Origin: an uncultured Lachnoclostridium sp.
GTDB lineage: Bacteria > Bacillota > Clostridia > Lachnospirales > Lachnospiraceae
Assembly (NCBI GenBank): GCA_944376715.1
Contig: CALWDO010000014.1
Span: 1 to 60,633, forward strand
Reading direction: 5' to 3'
Length of the DNA: 60,633 bases
Part shown: piece by piece, positions 35,706 through 44,774 of the stretch
Layout: each line of letters begins with the position of its first letter
Position numbering within the stretch: the stretch's first letter is position 1
Notes under the pieces: model-generated
The model's input: only the letters and a program-made list of their open reading frames with translations
What the model was told of the DNA's origin: nothing
Databases searched by the model: none
Made by a program: the position numbers and the translations under genes

Positions 35706-35879
35706 TTACACTTCAAATATATTTTTCGGTTTTCCGGATACTTTCTTATGAATCTCCGAAATCTCCGCGCAGAATCTCCGTCTGGTCCGGTGGTCCAGCT
35801 GCATCACGGTTTCATAGCTCCAGTGAAAATAATAAGCCAGGAAAGAAATCTCTTTATACAGCTCATCCTCCGGATACAC
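35706..35879 (-). CDS. Small DUF6760-like eCIS protein (57 aa)
   Basis: A short gene starting with GTG at 35879, two bases after the stop of the tail-assembly gene. It encodes 57 residues beginning MYPEDELYKEISFLAYYF and containing HWSYETVMQLDHRTRRRFC. This matches, from memory, the DUF6760 family of small proteins found in the same place in many eCIS and related phage-tail loci, just before the second tube gene. It is probably an assembly factor. The overlap of neighbours and the conserved pattern (YPxDxLYxE, AYYFHWSY, RRRxC) make it real despite its size. Confidence 0.82.
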   Translation of the reverse strand: MYPEDELYKEISFLAYYFHWSYETVMQLDHRTRRRFCAEISEIHKKVSGKPKNIFEV

Positions 35880-35881
35880 GG

Positions 35882-36250
35882 CTATTCCGCCCTCATAAAA
35901 TTTACCGGTTTTTCAAATTTCTCGCCGCAGTGGGGACACACGCAGGTCTCCGTCAAAGTGTCCATGGAGTTGATCGTCTGGTACATATTCTGCAGGAACG
36001 CCAGATCGGCGGAAAACAATTTTTCAATAGTCGCCGGACGAATATGCTGCAGCGTTCCCAGCGAAGTGATCACACGGGACAACAGGATAATGGTCAGATA
36101 ACCCGGGTTGTTCACCACTCTCGGATCCCTCAGCGGAAGGATCTCATCCGCCGCCGTCGCCAGCCTCATAACCCCTTTTTTATGGATCTCTCCGTTCTCG
36201 TCCACATATCCTTTTGGAAGTTCAAATTCAAATTCTGTAATCAGTTCCAT
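35882..36250 (-). CDS. Tail-assembly protein with C-terminal zinc-type motif
   Basis: A 122-residue protein of the phage tail-assembly/gp41-like group usual between the main tube and the second tube in eCIS operons. It starts MELITEFEFELPKGYVDENG (ATG at 36250, AAGGAG six bases before) and contains the typical GVMRLATAADEI and PGYLTIILLSRVITSLG segments. It ends in CVCPHCGEKF, a likely zinc-binding CxxC region. It probably acts as an assembly chaperone, which is inference from position. The in-frame extension up to 36316 has no start signal. Confidence 0.82.
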   Translation of the reverse strand: MELITEFEFELPKGYVDENGEIHKKGVMRLATAADEILPLRDPRVVNNPGYLTIILLSRVITSLGTLQHIRPATIEKLFSADLAFLQNMYQTINSMDTLTETCVCPHCGEKFEKPVNFMRAE

Positions 36251-36370
36251 AAATTCTCCTTTTCCTGCAGGCAGCGGTCCGGGCGGGTCTGTGACGCCGC
36301 CCTCCGTCTGCCGCAAGGGATTCCTGCGGCCGTCATGCCGCAGACACCTCCCCTGTCAATCCGGTCTTAT

Positions 36371-36811
36371 TTAGCTTTCTCTGTCCATGGACTCATACAC
36401 CAGTTCCACGCTCTCAAACGCGATCTCACTGGAGCTTGCGTTAAAATCCGGAGCCGTATATTTGCTCGGCCATGCGTTGTAAAGATTCCACACTGCCAGC
36501 GCGGTCTCCCCGTCATCGTCAAACAGGGTGATCGTCACGTCTTTGTTATGATCCTCGCCCAGAGAAGTTCCCTGAGAGATAGAGGTTACCCACTCATAGA
36601 AACTCATGGAGCTGGTCATGCCCCATTTCAGAGTTACGTTTCCGAATTTGGTCAGTCCGCTCATTTTTCTGGACCAGTTTACGCCTTCATCGCCTGTCCT
36701 GTACTCGATTACGTCGATACTCGCGTCAAAACCGCTTACCTCTGAAAAGCTCGCCTCGGTGATGCCATCGATCTCGACCTTATAGTTATATTTTTTAAAT
36801 GGATATGCCAC
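36371..36811 (-). CDS. Main inner tube protein (gp19-like, Afp1 type)
   Basis: The Hcp-like subunit that stacks into the inner tube. The 146-aa length and the pattern YPFKKYNYKVEIDGITEASFSEVSG at the start, VIEYRTGDEG, KFGNVTLKWG and VWNLYNAWPSKY near the end are diagnostic. It follows the sheath gene by 35 bases. The 120-base gap after its stop (36251-36370) holds an imperfect hairpin built on TCTGCGGCA/TGCGGCAGA, which may set off the highly expressed sheath-tube pair from later genes. Confidence 0.93.
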   Translation of the reverse strand: MAYPFKKYNYKVEIDGITEASFSEVSGFDASIDVIEYRTGDEGVNWSRKMSGLTKFGNVTLKWGMTSSMSFYEWVTSISQGTSLGEDHNKDVTITLFDDDGETALAVWNLYNAWPSKYTAPDFNASSSEIAFESVELVYESMDRES

Positions 36812-36846
36812 GTTGCTGTTCCTCCTTTACTATTCTTCTATAAGCC

Positions 36847-38565
36847 TTATGACTCTTCCATAAACTGAGTAATCCTGAAGATAACGAACTCAGCAGGGCG
36901 GCTGGGCGCCACGCCGATCTCGCAGATCAGACGGCCGTTCAGGATATCGTTCTGGGACATGGTATCTCTGCCGATATTAACGAAGAAGGCCTGATCTTCC
37001 GTAGTTCCTACCAGAGCTCCGTTTCTCCACATGTCGCGCAGGAATGCGCGGATCGTTCTTCCGACTCTCGCCCACAGCATTTCGTCATTCGGCTCAAATA
37101 CTGCCCAGTTGGTCTGGGATTTGATGCTCTCTTCCAGATAAATGAAGAGACGGCGTACGTTGACATATTTCCACAGGCTGTTGCTGGAGCAGGTTCTTGC
37201 GCCCCATACACGGATTCCCTGTCCGGGAAGCGCACGGATCAGGTTCACGCCCGCCGGATTCAGGATATCCTGCTCTGCCTTGTTGTACAGGCAGGAAAGT
37301 CCGATGCAGTTATATACCACTTCATTTGCCGGAGCCTTATGTACTCCGCGCTCATTGTCTGTTCTTGCGTAGATACCGCAGACAGCTCCCGAAGGCGGAA
37401 TGTATGCCGGTTTCTTGTTCAGCGCGTCATAGATCTGAATCCACGGATGATACATTGCCGCGTAATCGGAATCGATCTTTTCCCTGTGCGCCAGCACATC
37501 CTGTGGTTTCACCAGCTCCTGCGGCACATCCAGGACCGCGAAGCTTGCGCCGGTATTGGCGCAGTGCGCAACCAGGGCCAGCTGTACTGCAGGACTCGTC
37601 ACACCCGGGATCGCCATGATGCTCACATTATTCAGCTCTTTGAACGCTGCCAGTCCGGTTCTCCTGCCGGGACCTCCGTCCACGCCCATGAACACATCGT
37701 CGGTGATGCCTTTCTTTCCTCCGTCAGAACCGCCTGCCAGGAAGACCACTGCCTTCTCCGGATCCGCGGCCGCCGTAAATACAGACAGAGGATTCACCGC
37801 GTCTTTTGTCTCGCCGGCGGTCACATCCACCAGTTCGGATTTCGCCATTACTTTGGCGATATAAGATGCGGAAGAAACATTCAGGGAAACGCCTTCATAC
37901 AGCTCCACCGCATCTCTGTAGGTTACTTCCACATTCATCTCACATACAGAGATTGTTTTCTTCGGAACCGGATTCTTGTCTACCAGGTCTTCCTTCACCG
38001 GCACAGCCAGAGTGATGGTATTGCCCTGTGCCATGGCGATCTTGTTGTAACCGGTCACCTTTCCGTTGTTGCGGATCACGATCGTATCGCCTTCTGCAAA
38101 CGCGGAACCATTTGCCACCGTATAAACCTTGCCTGTGGCATCATCGCCGGTTGCCTCCAGGACCGCCGTCTTGCCCTTGGGCGCCGCCACTGCGGTCACT
38201 TTGATCTCGTTGCCCCATTTTCCGGGATTCTTTGCAGCGATCGTGATGCCGTTCGCTGATACGGACGCCACGGCCGCATCGGACGCCACGGTACGCATTA
38301 CGTAGCAGCGGGATCCTCCGTTCGCGAAGAACTGCTCTACCGCATAAGCCAGATAACGATATTCTCCGTAGGTGTTCTCCGGCAGATATCCGCCGAATTT
38401 CCGGCTGAAATCCGCGAAGCTGGTCACGAACTCCGGCGTACCTACTGTCTTTCCTTTTTCCGCCATACCGATAAATCCTGCGGTACTGGTACTCACACCC
38501 TCCATCGGTCTCATGCCGGACTCAAATTCCTCTACGTATACTCCTGGGGATAAATATTCTGCCAT
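36847..38565 (-). CDS. Contractile sheath protein
   Basis: Forms the contracting outer sheath. It has the family start MAEYLSPGVYVEEFESG, STAGFIGMAEKG, a variable outward-facing middle (about residues 100-260), and the strongly conserved C-terminal part (VWGARTCSSNSLWKYVNVRRL, then FLRDMWRNGALVGTT and a final FVIFRITQF). Only one sheath gene is present; Afp has three and PVC also has several. The start codon has no ribosome binding site nearby; AGGAGG lies about 40 bases upstream, beyond a GAAGC/GCTTC hairpin. Confidence 0.95.
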   Translation of the reverse strand: MAEYLSPGVYVEEFESGMRPMEGVSTSTAGFIGMAEKGKTVGTPEFVTSFADFSRKFGGYLPENTYGEYRYLAYAVEQFFANGGSRCYVMRTVASDAAVASVSANGITIAAKNPGKWGNEIKVTAVAAPKGKTAVLEATGDDATGKVYTVANGSAFAEGDTIVIRNNGKVTGYNKIAMAQGNTITLAVPVKEDLVDKNPVPKKTISVCEMNVEVTYRDAVELYEGVSLNVSSASYIAKVMAKSELVDVTAGETKDAVNPLSVFTAAADPEKAVVFLAGGSDGGKKGITDDVFMGVDGGPGRRTGLAAFKELNNVSIMAIPGVTSPAVQLALVAHCANTGASFAVLDVPQELVKPQDVLAHREKIDSDYAAMYHPWIQIYDALNKKPAYIPPSGAVCGIYARTDNERGVHKAPANEVVYNCIGLSCLYNKAEQDILNPAGVNLIRALPGQGIRVWGARTCSSNSLWKYVNVRRLFIYLEESIKSQTNWAVFEPNDEMLWARVGRTIRAFLRDMWRNGALVGTTEDQAFFVNIGRDTMSQNDILNGRLICEIGVAPSRPAEFVIFRITQFMEES

Positions 38566-38630
38566 GTTTTTGTTTGGTTTTGAAGCGTATGCTTCTCACC
38601 CATCCTCCTTTCCATTTGGTTGACATTTTT

Positions 38631-38653
38631 ATTCTACACTATGGCACCATAGT
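38631..38653 (-). promoter_or_regulatory. Possible internal promoter or operator before the sheath gene
   Basis: An inverted repeat ACTATGG-CA-CCATAGT (38638-38653) overlaps the stop codon of the PAAR-like gene and abuts TAGAAT (minus strand, 38636-38631). It may be a regulated promoter for the sheath-tube genes. No clear -35 box is seen, so this is tentative. Confidence 0.25.
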
Positions 38654-39031
38654 TGTAGTCGCGGGTCCCGGTGATACGACCTGTATCACACCGGCCCAGT
38701 TACACATGCATTTACACGTGTTGTTTACTGCAGGTTTTCCTCCCACCAGTACGGTTGGAGAGCCTGGTGCCCAGGGCGCGGCAATCACCGGTATGCATGG
38801 CATCGGAGTCAGTACTCCGAGAGCTGCTGCGGTTGCGGCTGCCACCTGCGGATTTGCCAGGGAAGTGCACATTCCAAACGGCATGATGTTTACCATGGGC
38901 ACATTGTCCATGATGCAGGCAGCGGGCATATTGCTGCACAAAACCTTTCCGGCCGGAAGTACATTCAGCGCAGACGGCGCCATTCCAAAACTGCACATGA
39001 GCTGCGCTCCCGACGTTACAATGATAGACAC
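38639..39031 (-). CDS. PAAR-like spike tip protein (DUF4280 type)
   Basis: A small cysteine- and proline-rich protein (130 aa) that caps the spike. The motifs MSIIVTSGAQLMCSFGMAPS, PFGMCTSLANP and a final GGKPAVNNTCKCMCNWAGVI match DUF4280/PAAR-like proteins. The regular short beta units and the cysteines fit a metal-bound needle point. It lies between the 233-aa unknown and the sheath gene. Confidence 0.85.
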   Translation of the reverse strand: MSIIVTSGAQLMCSFGMAPSALNVLPAGKVLCSNMPAACIMDNVPMVNIMPFGMCTSLANPQVAAATAAALGVLTPMPCIPVIAAPWAPGSPTVLVGGKPAVNNTCKCMCNWAGVIQVVSPGPATTTMVP

Positions 39032-39049
39032 GTTTGACCTCCTCTCGTT

Positions 39050-39751
39050 CTAAGATGGTAATATATGTTGAAGTATTCTTACTTCCCCTATGATATTTTC
39101 CTCCCCTGCATCCACAGGGATAGAATATGCTCCGTTTCTGTCCGTTACGGAACGGTAGACCCGTATCAGCGGTGTCCCGGGGCTGACCTCATCCGGCAGC
39201 CTGACTATCGGTTCGATCCGATATTCATTAATCCCTCGCTTTTCACCAAGTACAAACAGAGCATCCTCTCCTTTACTGTTCAGTGAAAAGACTTTTCCGG
39301 TCAGCTTTTCTCTGGTAAATCCCTGGAACCAGACCCAATGCTCTCCTTCAATATTCCGGTATTCCCGAAAAGCAAGACCTGTGGGGCTGTTCTTCTCTGC
39401 GTACACTTCTGCCGGAAACGCAGCCGGTTCACTGATAATCCCCGTCAGCCAGCCGCGCGATCTGGAATATTCTCCCCCGGGACATTCATACATTCTTACA
39501 TCGGCCACCGGTTCTTCCGGATCCAGAAGCTCACTCTCTATCATTACATTGCAGGAGTGATAACCGCCGCCTTCAATCCGGATTCTGCTCTTCTTTTCCT
39601 GCGGTTCCAGGAAAATATAAAGCCCCTCATCCTTTTCTACCGGATGAACCACTCTGCCGCCGGAAAAAAACAGGAATTTTCTTCCCCTGATGCACTGTCC
39701 GGAAAAATCATCCACCAGCCTTAAAGCAAACGCGATCTTCAGGCGAATCAT
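39050..39751 (-). CDS. Unknown eCIS-associated beta-sandwich protein
   Basis: Not recognised. The 233-residue protein begins IRLKIAFALRLVDDFSGQ and has a G-Y-rich beta pattern (KDEGLYIFLEP, GGGYHSCNVMIE) like carboxypeptidase-regulatory or transthyretin-type domains. The final part (TPLIRVYRSVTDRNGAYSIP) repeats that style. No signal peptide or membrane segment. Its start overlaps the stop of the DUF4255 gene by four bases (ATGA), so it belongs to the particle genes. A tip or fibre-adaptor role is possible but unproven. Confidence 0.7.
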   Translation of the reverse strand: MIRLKIAFALRLVDDFSGQCIRGRKFLFFSGGRVVHPVEKDEGLYIFLEPQEKKSRIRIEGGGYHSCNVMIESELLDPEEPVADVRMYECPGGEYSRSRGWLTGIISEPAAFPAEVYAEKNSPTGLAFREYRNIEGEHWVWFQGFTREKLTGKVFSLNSKGEDALFVLGEKRGINEYRIEPIVRLPDEVSPGTPLIRVYRSVTDRNGAYSIPVDAGEENIIGEVRILQHILPS

Positions 39752-40332
39752 CCCCGCCTCCCGTCCGCGGCGCGTTCCTGTGTTATATCAAAATCAGCCG
39801 CCACCACACGCTTGAAGCTGCGGATACGCCTCGAAGACAGAAGCACCGGCGCCACACTAAAATAAACTCCCAACTGATACGGAAGAGACAATACAGACCA
39901 GATCTTCGTCTTCTCTTCAAAACTGAGCGGCAGCAGCGTGATGGACGAGGCTGCCTCGTCTTCGTCCGCTGTCCCATACAAAATGGAATGATCCATCAGA
40001 ACCTGCATGGACCGGCCCAGAATTCTCTGTTCATTTTCCGCGTTGGACATCAGCTGCGATCTGGTATTGATGTAGAGCGCAAAAAAGAGATTCAAAGGTT
40101 TCGGCGGATACTGCGCCTGATTCCCTTTCATGCGGATCAGATCCAACTGCTGATATTCTCTCAGCTCCTGGATATCGTACAGATACAATCCCAGCTGGAA
40201 ATCCGCATTTTTATCCGTAGGCGCCGCCAGCGTGATGGACTCCTGCGACTGAATGAGCTCCGGACAAATATTTTCCCGCAGAAGTTTCAACACTTCGTTG
40301 CTTACGTCTGAGATGATGGAAAAATCTGCCAT
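39748..40332 (-). CDS. DUF4255 tail terminator/cap protein (Afp16/Pvc16-like)
   Basis: Caps the distal end of sheath and tube. The first 150 residues carry the DUF4255 pattern seen in Afp16 and Pvc16: ISDVSNEVLKLLRENICPEL, FQLGLYLYDIQELREY and PPKPLNLFFALYINT. The length of 194 aa is short for Afp16 but normal for stand-alone DUF4255 proteins. It is followed directly by the 233-aa unknown. It comes 18 bases after the MORN-repeat gene, so the membrane block and the particle genes share one transcript. Confidence 0.85.
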   Translation of the reverse strand: MADFSIISDVSNEVLKLLRENICPELIQSQESITLAAPTDKNADFQLGLYLYDIQELREYQQLDLIRMKGNQAQYPPKPLNLFFALYINTRSQLMSNAENEQRILGRSMQVLMDHSILYGTADEDEAASSITLLPLSFEEKTKIWSVLSLPYQLGVYFSVAPVLLSSRRIRSFKRVVAADFDITQERAADGRRG

Positions 40333-40350
40333 TCCTATCTACCCCCTCTC

Positions 40351-42051
40351 TTAATAGTTTTCTACCGTGACAAACTTCAGCTCGTTCGGAGTATCCATCT
40401 GATAACACAGACGGTATCTCACTCCGTCCAGATCATATACCTCTTCATAGATCGCATTCGCCAGGTTGATTCCGCTGACCTGCAGATAAGTCCGATTCAA
40501 AGTCGTCACTTCATAGTTGATGCTGCTGAATGCAGTAGGTTCTGTCAGACGGATTCTCTCAATCGCCACGCATTCCTGCAGAGATGCCGCCCCGTTCTCC
40601 GGGGTCATCTCATACTCTTCCAGGAAACTCACATCTGTATCCGCCTGATAGGTCGTTACTCCCGTGATGGTGACTGCGCTCTTGTCCAGATCCGCCTCTC
40701 TCTGCCATTCATCTGTCGCCAGATAGTAGTAAATATGATATATATTATCCACCGGAAGATTTTCCAGTTCCTCCGCTTCTTCAGCTGTCATTCCATCCAT
40801 GGACTGACGCAGTTCTTCCAGCGCACCGGCCACGGCGTCTTCTTCCGACGCATCCGTTTCTTCCTCTGTTGGATCCAGCTGGCTGTCCTCCGTTTCCGGC
40901 AGGGTATCTCCCTCCTCATCCGGCATATACCAGACTCCGCTGCCGGAAGTCGCCTCCTCACTGATACGCAGTTCCACCAGGCAGTCTGTCTTCAGAATCA
41001 CCTGCGCGGTTTCAAACAGAAAACTGGTACCGCCGTCGCTGAAATAAACCACCGGCGTTTCCTGGAACATAGCCTCCGCGTCTTCCAGTGTCATGCCAAG
41101 CAGGGCTTCGTAGTGGATCTCATCTCTGGCGAAAGGACCCGAAAAAAGTGTTCTGCCTGCCGAAGAATACAAAGTTCCCTGCCCCTGGGCGCGTCCCATG
41201 TAGAACTCCCCCTCGTAACGTTTGATGCCGCTGTCGTAATAACTTACGCCCGATCCGTGATAGAGTCCGCTCTGGAAGCTGCCTTCATAGATCATGACTC
41301 CGTCCTCATTGTAGAGAACTCCCTCTCCGGAAAACACGCCGTTTTCAAAGTTTCCTTCATACTGGATGCTGCCGTCCTGGTAATACAGGATGCCGGCGCC
41401 GGAGAAATTATTGTCCTGAAACTCTCCTGTATATTGAACAGATCCGCTGGAATAATACAGTGTTCCGTTGCCTTCAAATTTATTATTCGCGAAAGCCCCC
41501 TCATAGATCAGGACACCGTCCTGGTTCCAGAGCGTTCCGTTGCCGGTGCATACGCCTGCCGAGATATCCCCGGTATACACCACCTCTCCATTGGCCGCCC
41601 GGATATTCGCTTTTCCGCTGTATTCTCCCAGATCCATATCGTCATAGTCGTAATACACGGAGGTGATCAGGTTCTCTGTGGTAGTAGTATCTTCCACAGC
41701 AGGTGCGAGCCATCCGAAATAGAGGAATACAGCCGCGCAGGCACACAAGATTACAATAAAAACCAGTGTCTTGGAGATCCAGAACCGCCCGACTGTATAA
41801 TAATCCTCGGGAGATTTTGCCTCCGCGCTCATGATCTTGCGGACCTTCTTCGTGATAGGCGCCATCAGTTTCGCAGTGATCATATTCACATTGAAGAACT
41901 GACCGACTCTCCTCATGATCCTGCGGAACGGGCTCGTCACCGCAGTACGCATTCTGGAGAAAGCGCTTCCCACCAGGTTAAAGGCGAAAGAACCCTTTAC
42001 GCCCCGAAAAAGGCTTCTTATGATATTTCCCAAAAAACCAAAAGGATTCAT
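40351..42051 (-). CDS. Membrane-anchored MORN-repeat protein
   Basis: A 566-residue protein with a basic cytoplasmic N-terminus (about 1-90), one membrane segment at about 92-117, and then about seven MORN-type repeats (residues 155-320; units such as YEGNFENGVFSGEGVLYNEDG). A spacer with acidic low-complexity sequence (about 405-445) and a 120-residue C-terminal domain of unknown fold follow. With the positive-inside rule the repeats would lie outside the cell. MORN repeats bind proteins or membranes in other systems. It lies between the HAMP sensor and the DUF4255 gene in the same operon. Function unknown; an anchor or tether for the particle is conceivable. Confidence 0.75.
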   Translation of the reverse strand: MNPFGFLGNIIRSLFRGVKGSFAFNLVGSAFSRMRTAVTSPFRRIMRRVGQFFNVNMITAKLMAPITKKVRKIMSAEAKSPEDYYTVGRFWISKTLVFIVILCACAAVFLYFGWLAPAVEDTTTTENLITSVYYDYDDMDLGEYSGKANIRAANGEVVYTGDISAGVCTGNGTLWNQDGVLIYEGAFANNKFEGNGTLYYSSGSVQYTGEFQDNNFSGAGILYYQDGSIQYEGNFENGVFSGEGVLYNEDGVMIYEGSFQSGLYHGSGVSYYDSGIKRYEGEFYMGRAQGQGTLYSSAGRTLFSGPFARDEIHYEALLGMTLEDAEAMFQETPVVYFSDGGTSFLFETAQVILKTDCLVELRISEEATSGSGVWYMPDEEGDTLPETEDSQLDPTEEETDASEEDAVAGALEELRQSMDGMTAEEAEELENLPVDNIYHIYYYLATDEWQREADLDKSAVTITGVTTYQADTDVSFLEEYEMTPENGAASLQECVAIERIRLTEPTAFSSINYEVTTLNRTYLQVSGINLANAIYEEVYDLDGVRYRLCYQMDTPNELKFVTVENY

Positions 42052-42076
42052 CTTGCTGATTCCCCCAACCGGTTAC

Positions 42077-44749
42077 TTATTTTCTGTTCTGAAGCGCCTC
42101 GCAACGGAAGATGTAATATCTGGCCGCCATATCCTGCTGATTCTCTCTCAGCACCATGGCGAACATGTTTTTCGCTTCGTAGTAATATTCCTTTTCATAA
42201 AGATCCATGGCTTTATCAAAGACATGCTGTGTCTGTCTCATCAGCCGGATCTGATCCGCGCTCCGGTCATCATAAATATCGTACAGTCCCACATCCAGCT
42301 CTTCCGCCGTCAGATGACCAATGTAACGATGCGCGTAAGAATCTATGCCTGCCGCGTTCCGGTAGGCAGCCGCCGTCATCAGGAAACGGCTTCCCATCTG
42401 GCGGAGAAACTCTCCATGAGAAAGAAGGTTCTCAAATTCCGGCGCCAGCACTACCGGTATGTAACGCTCCTCGTCTCCGCAGATACCGAAATATACATCG
42501 GTCTGATCCAGAACGAAGACAGTATTCAGCTGCTCTTCCTCTCCATACAGCTTATTGTCGGCGTCGATCCTGGCAAGCACCGTCAGGGCAGTCACAATGG
42601 CTGACTCCACGCCGTTCTGGCAGATCAGCATCATGCTCTGCAGATTGGCGTCGTCCACGATGGAGATAATGCCGCTCTGCTGGCCGAACCGGTTTACCGT
42701 ATTGAAGAAACGGTTCACGAGCTTTTCGGTACGTTCCAGATCCGTGGTGTCTTCCAGATAAAGCCGGACATTCAGCACTGCGAAATCTCCCCGCACATTG
42801 CTTCCCAGCGTCAGGGACCCCAGATTGTTCTGTCCCAGACGGCTGATAATACTGGGGGGAACAAATCGGTAATAGGTCTCGCTCAACCGCTGCAGATTCA
42901 GGATCTGTACGTCAATATCGTCCGCCATCTTGTTGAACACCTGGGCGATGCCCGTCAGCTCGTCCTCCGATGCCATATGGATCCGGATGCTGCGATCTCC
43001 GTCGGCAAAAAGCTGCATGTTTCTCTTGATCTCCCCTATAGGGAACAGAATCTGATAGAAAAGTATCAGCAGCACCACCATGACAATGATCAGGAACGCC
43101 ACACACACGATGACGAAATCTTTCACAAAAGTGGATGTATAACTGGTGATATTCGACGTGTAAACGCCGCTCTCCAACAGATATACCGTGTCGCCGGACA
43201 GACCGCCCACGGGCGTGATGCACACCAGCCGTTCTCCCAGCTGATCCCGGATCGTCCCTGTCACTTCCTCGCCGGTCAGGGCCGCCTGCCGGTACAGATC
43301 CTCAATCCCTGTATTCATCAGGATATCGAAGGGATAGAAACAGGGGCTGCCTGCGTCCACTCCGATATACAGCTCGCCGTTTTCATAATAGATAACCCGG
43401 CTGTACAGATCTCTGGTGGCCAGCTGCTGACTCAGATAGGTATACGCCTCTCCGGAATAATCATAAGGATATTCGATCTCGTTAAACGACTCCTGCCCAA
43501 ACAGCGCCGACAGCATGTTGCCTTCATCCACCGCCTGCTTGACGAAGTTATCCTCGATCGCTCCCCGGTAATATTGATAAGAGATCATCCCGAACAGCGC
43601 CATGGTCAGGACCAGAAGCGGTATTGTCGCGCTGACCAGACGCTCCATGATCGTATGCCCCCCGCGGATGCTGACCGCAAAGAGCGCCAGAAGACCGATC
43701 AGGATCTCGCCTGCCGCCGCAAAGAGAAACCAGTTTCCAAGGAAATTCCCCGCCACAAAGACCCAGCCATATTTCACGGCCCGGATCACATGCATCGAAC
43801 CTTCCTGGGATACCAGGATCTGGAAGGATCCGCTCTGGGAATCCTTTACCAGGGCCGAAAAAGTATTCAGATTGGACATGGACATAGCCACCACATCTCT
43901 GGGCGTATAGAGACTGGAGCCCGAAAAAGGACTGCTTCCGCTTAAAACCGTCTCTTCCTCGCCGTTTTCCAGATTCAGCCGGGACACATTTCCTGTCTCA
44001 TGCTCCTGAAAATAGATATATCCGCTCTCCGCATACGCGATCCAGGTAGGATACATGAGTGTCTCCAGTGTTCTGGCCGGATATACTTCCTGCACGTTTT
44101 CTTCATCTGCCCGGTAGATCTTTCCCGAATCAGAGATATAGACCAGATCAGTGCTGTTGGCCATGGCCTTATAGATCCCTTCGCCTGCAGCCAGCGGATA
44201 CGTCCGGGTATTCCGCAATGACAGCGTGTCTTCCAACACGGTGCCGAACTCATAGCTCTCACGGACCGCTTCTGTCTCATACTCGTCCACCGCGATCAGT
44301 GTAATCGTATCGCCGGACGCGTTGACCCATCCGTATTCATACCCTTCCTCGCCGGTCAATTCAAATACCTTCTGCGTTTTTCCCCGGAATCCGCCGAAGT
44401 CCACTACCATCAGTTCCTGTCCCTGCAGAGTCCCGTCATAGCGGTTCACACGATTTCTAAGCACATATGTATATCTGCCGCCGGAGGCGACACCTTTGAT
44501 ATTGTACATGGAGTCTCCGCTCTCCGTACGGAAACGGATCGATTTGTCCGCGCTGCCGTTCCTGCCCACATGGGCAATCACCGTATGATCGCCATCGTAC
44601 CAGCTCAGGATTGTATATCCGTCCTCCGCCGTACTGAATGCCAGAAGAGAATCCAGGGGCACGGTACTGTCCTGTATACTCCGGTATCCCGCAATGATCC
44701 CGGCAATCACCAGCACTGCCAGCATGATTCTTCTCAATACCTTGCTCAT
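42077..44749 (-). CDS. HAMP-domain membrane sensor with degenerate cyclase-like domain
   Basis: An 890-residue multi-pass protein. A membrane segment at about 7-22 precedes an outside domain of beta-propeller style (30-330). Segments at about 341-361 and 373-393 lead to a second outside domain (400-540) that looks Cache-like. A fourth segment (543-567) leads to a HAMP domain (568-620) and a domain like class III nucleotide cyclases (YYRFVPPSIISRLGQNNLG, then DFAVLNVRL). The usual metal-binding aspartates are missing (VLNVRLYLED where cyclases have VLFxDIRxFT), so it is probably not catalytic. A TPR-like helical tail follows (840-885). It lies in the eCIS operon, so a sensing or gating role is likely but untested. 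Confidence 0.75.
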   Translation of the reverse strand: MSKVLRRIMLAVLVIAGIIAGYRSIQDSTVPLDSLLAFSTAEDGYTILSWYDGDHTVIAHVGRNGSADKSIRFRTESGDSMYNIKGVASGGRYTYVLRNRVNRYDGTLQGQELMVVDFGGFRGKTQKVFELTGEEGYEYGWVNASGDTITLIAVDEYETEAVRESYEFGTVLEDTLSLRNTRTYPLAAGEGIYKAMANSTDLVYISDSGKIYRADEENVQEVYPARTLETLMYPTWIAYAESGYIYFQEHETGNVSRLNLENGEEETVLSGSSPFSGSSLYTPRDVVAMSMSNLNTFSALVKDSQSGSFQILVSQEGSMHVIRAVKYGWVFVAGNFLGNWFLFAAAGEILIGLLALFAVSIRGGHTIMERLVSATIPLLVLTMALFGMISYQYYRGAIEDNFVKQAVDEGNMLSALFGQESFNEIEYPYDYSGEAYTYLSQQLATRDLYSRVIYYENGELYIGVDAGSPCFYPFDILMNTGIEDLYRQAALTGEEVTGTIRDQLGERLVCITPVGGLSGDTVYLLESGVYTSNITSYTSTFVKDFVIVCVAFLIIVMVVLLILFYQILFPIGEIKRNMQLFADGDRSIRIHMASEDELTGIAQVFNKMADDIDVQILNLQRLSETYYRFVPPSIISRLGQNNLGSLTLGSNVRGDFAVLNVRLYLEDTTDLERTEKLVNRFFNTVNRFGQQSGIISIVDDANLQSMMLICQNGVESAIVTALTVLARIDADNKLYGEEEQLNTVFVLDQTDVYFGICGDEERYIPVVLAPEFENLLSHGEFLRQMGSRFLMTAAAYRNAAGIDSYAHRYIGHLTAEELDVGLYDIYDDRSADQIRLMRQTQHVFDKAMDLYEKEYYYEAKNMFAMVLRENQQDMAARYYIFRCEALQNRK

Positions 44750-44774
44750 TAATCTATGCCCTCACTTTTTCGGA

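Noticed and set aside
29587-38565. Type VI secretion system
   Set aside because: No TssJLM membrane complex, TssK or ClpV; the host appears Gram-positive, and the gpD, gpV, gpI and two gpJ genes fit an eCIS.
23289-39031. Prophage or phage-tail bacteriocin
   Set aside because: Tail genes only: no capsid, portal, terminase, integrase, lysis or holin gene, and the DUF4255, AAA+ and small DUF6760-like genes point to an eCIS.
42077-44749. Active adenylate or diguanylate cyclase
   Set aside because: The metal-binding aspartates of class III cyclases are not seen, and there is no GGDEF motif.
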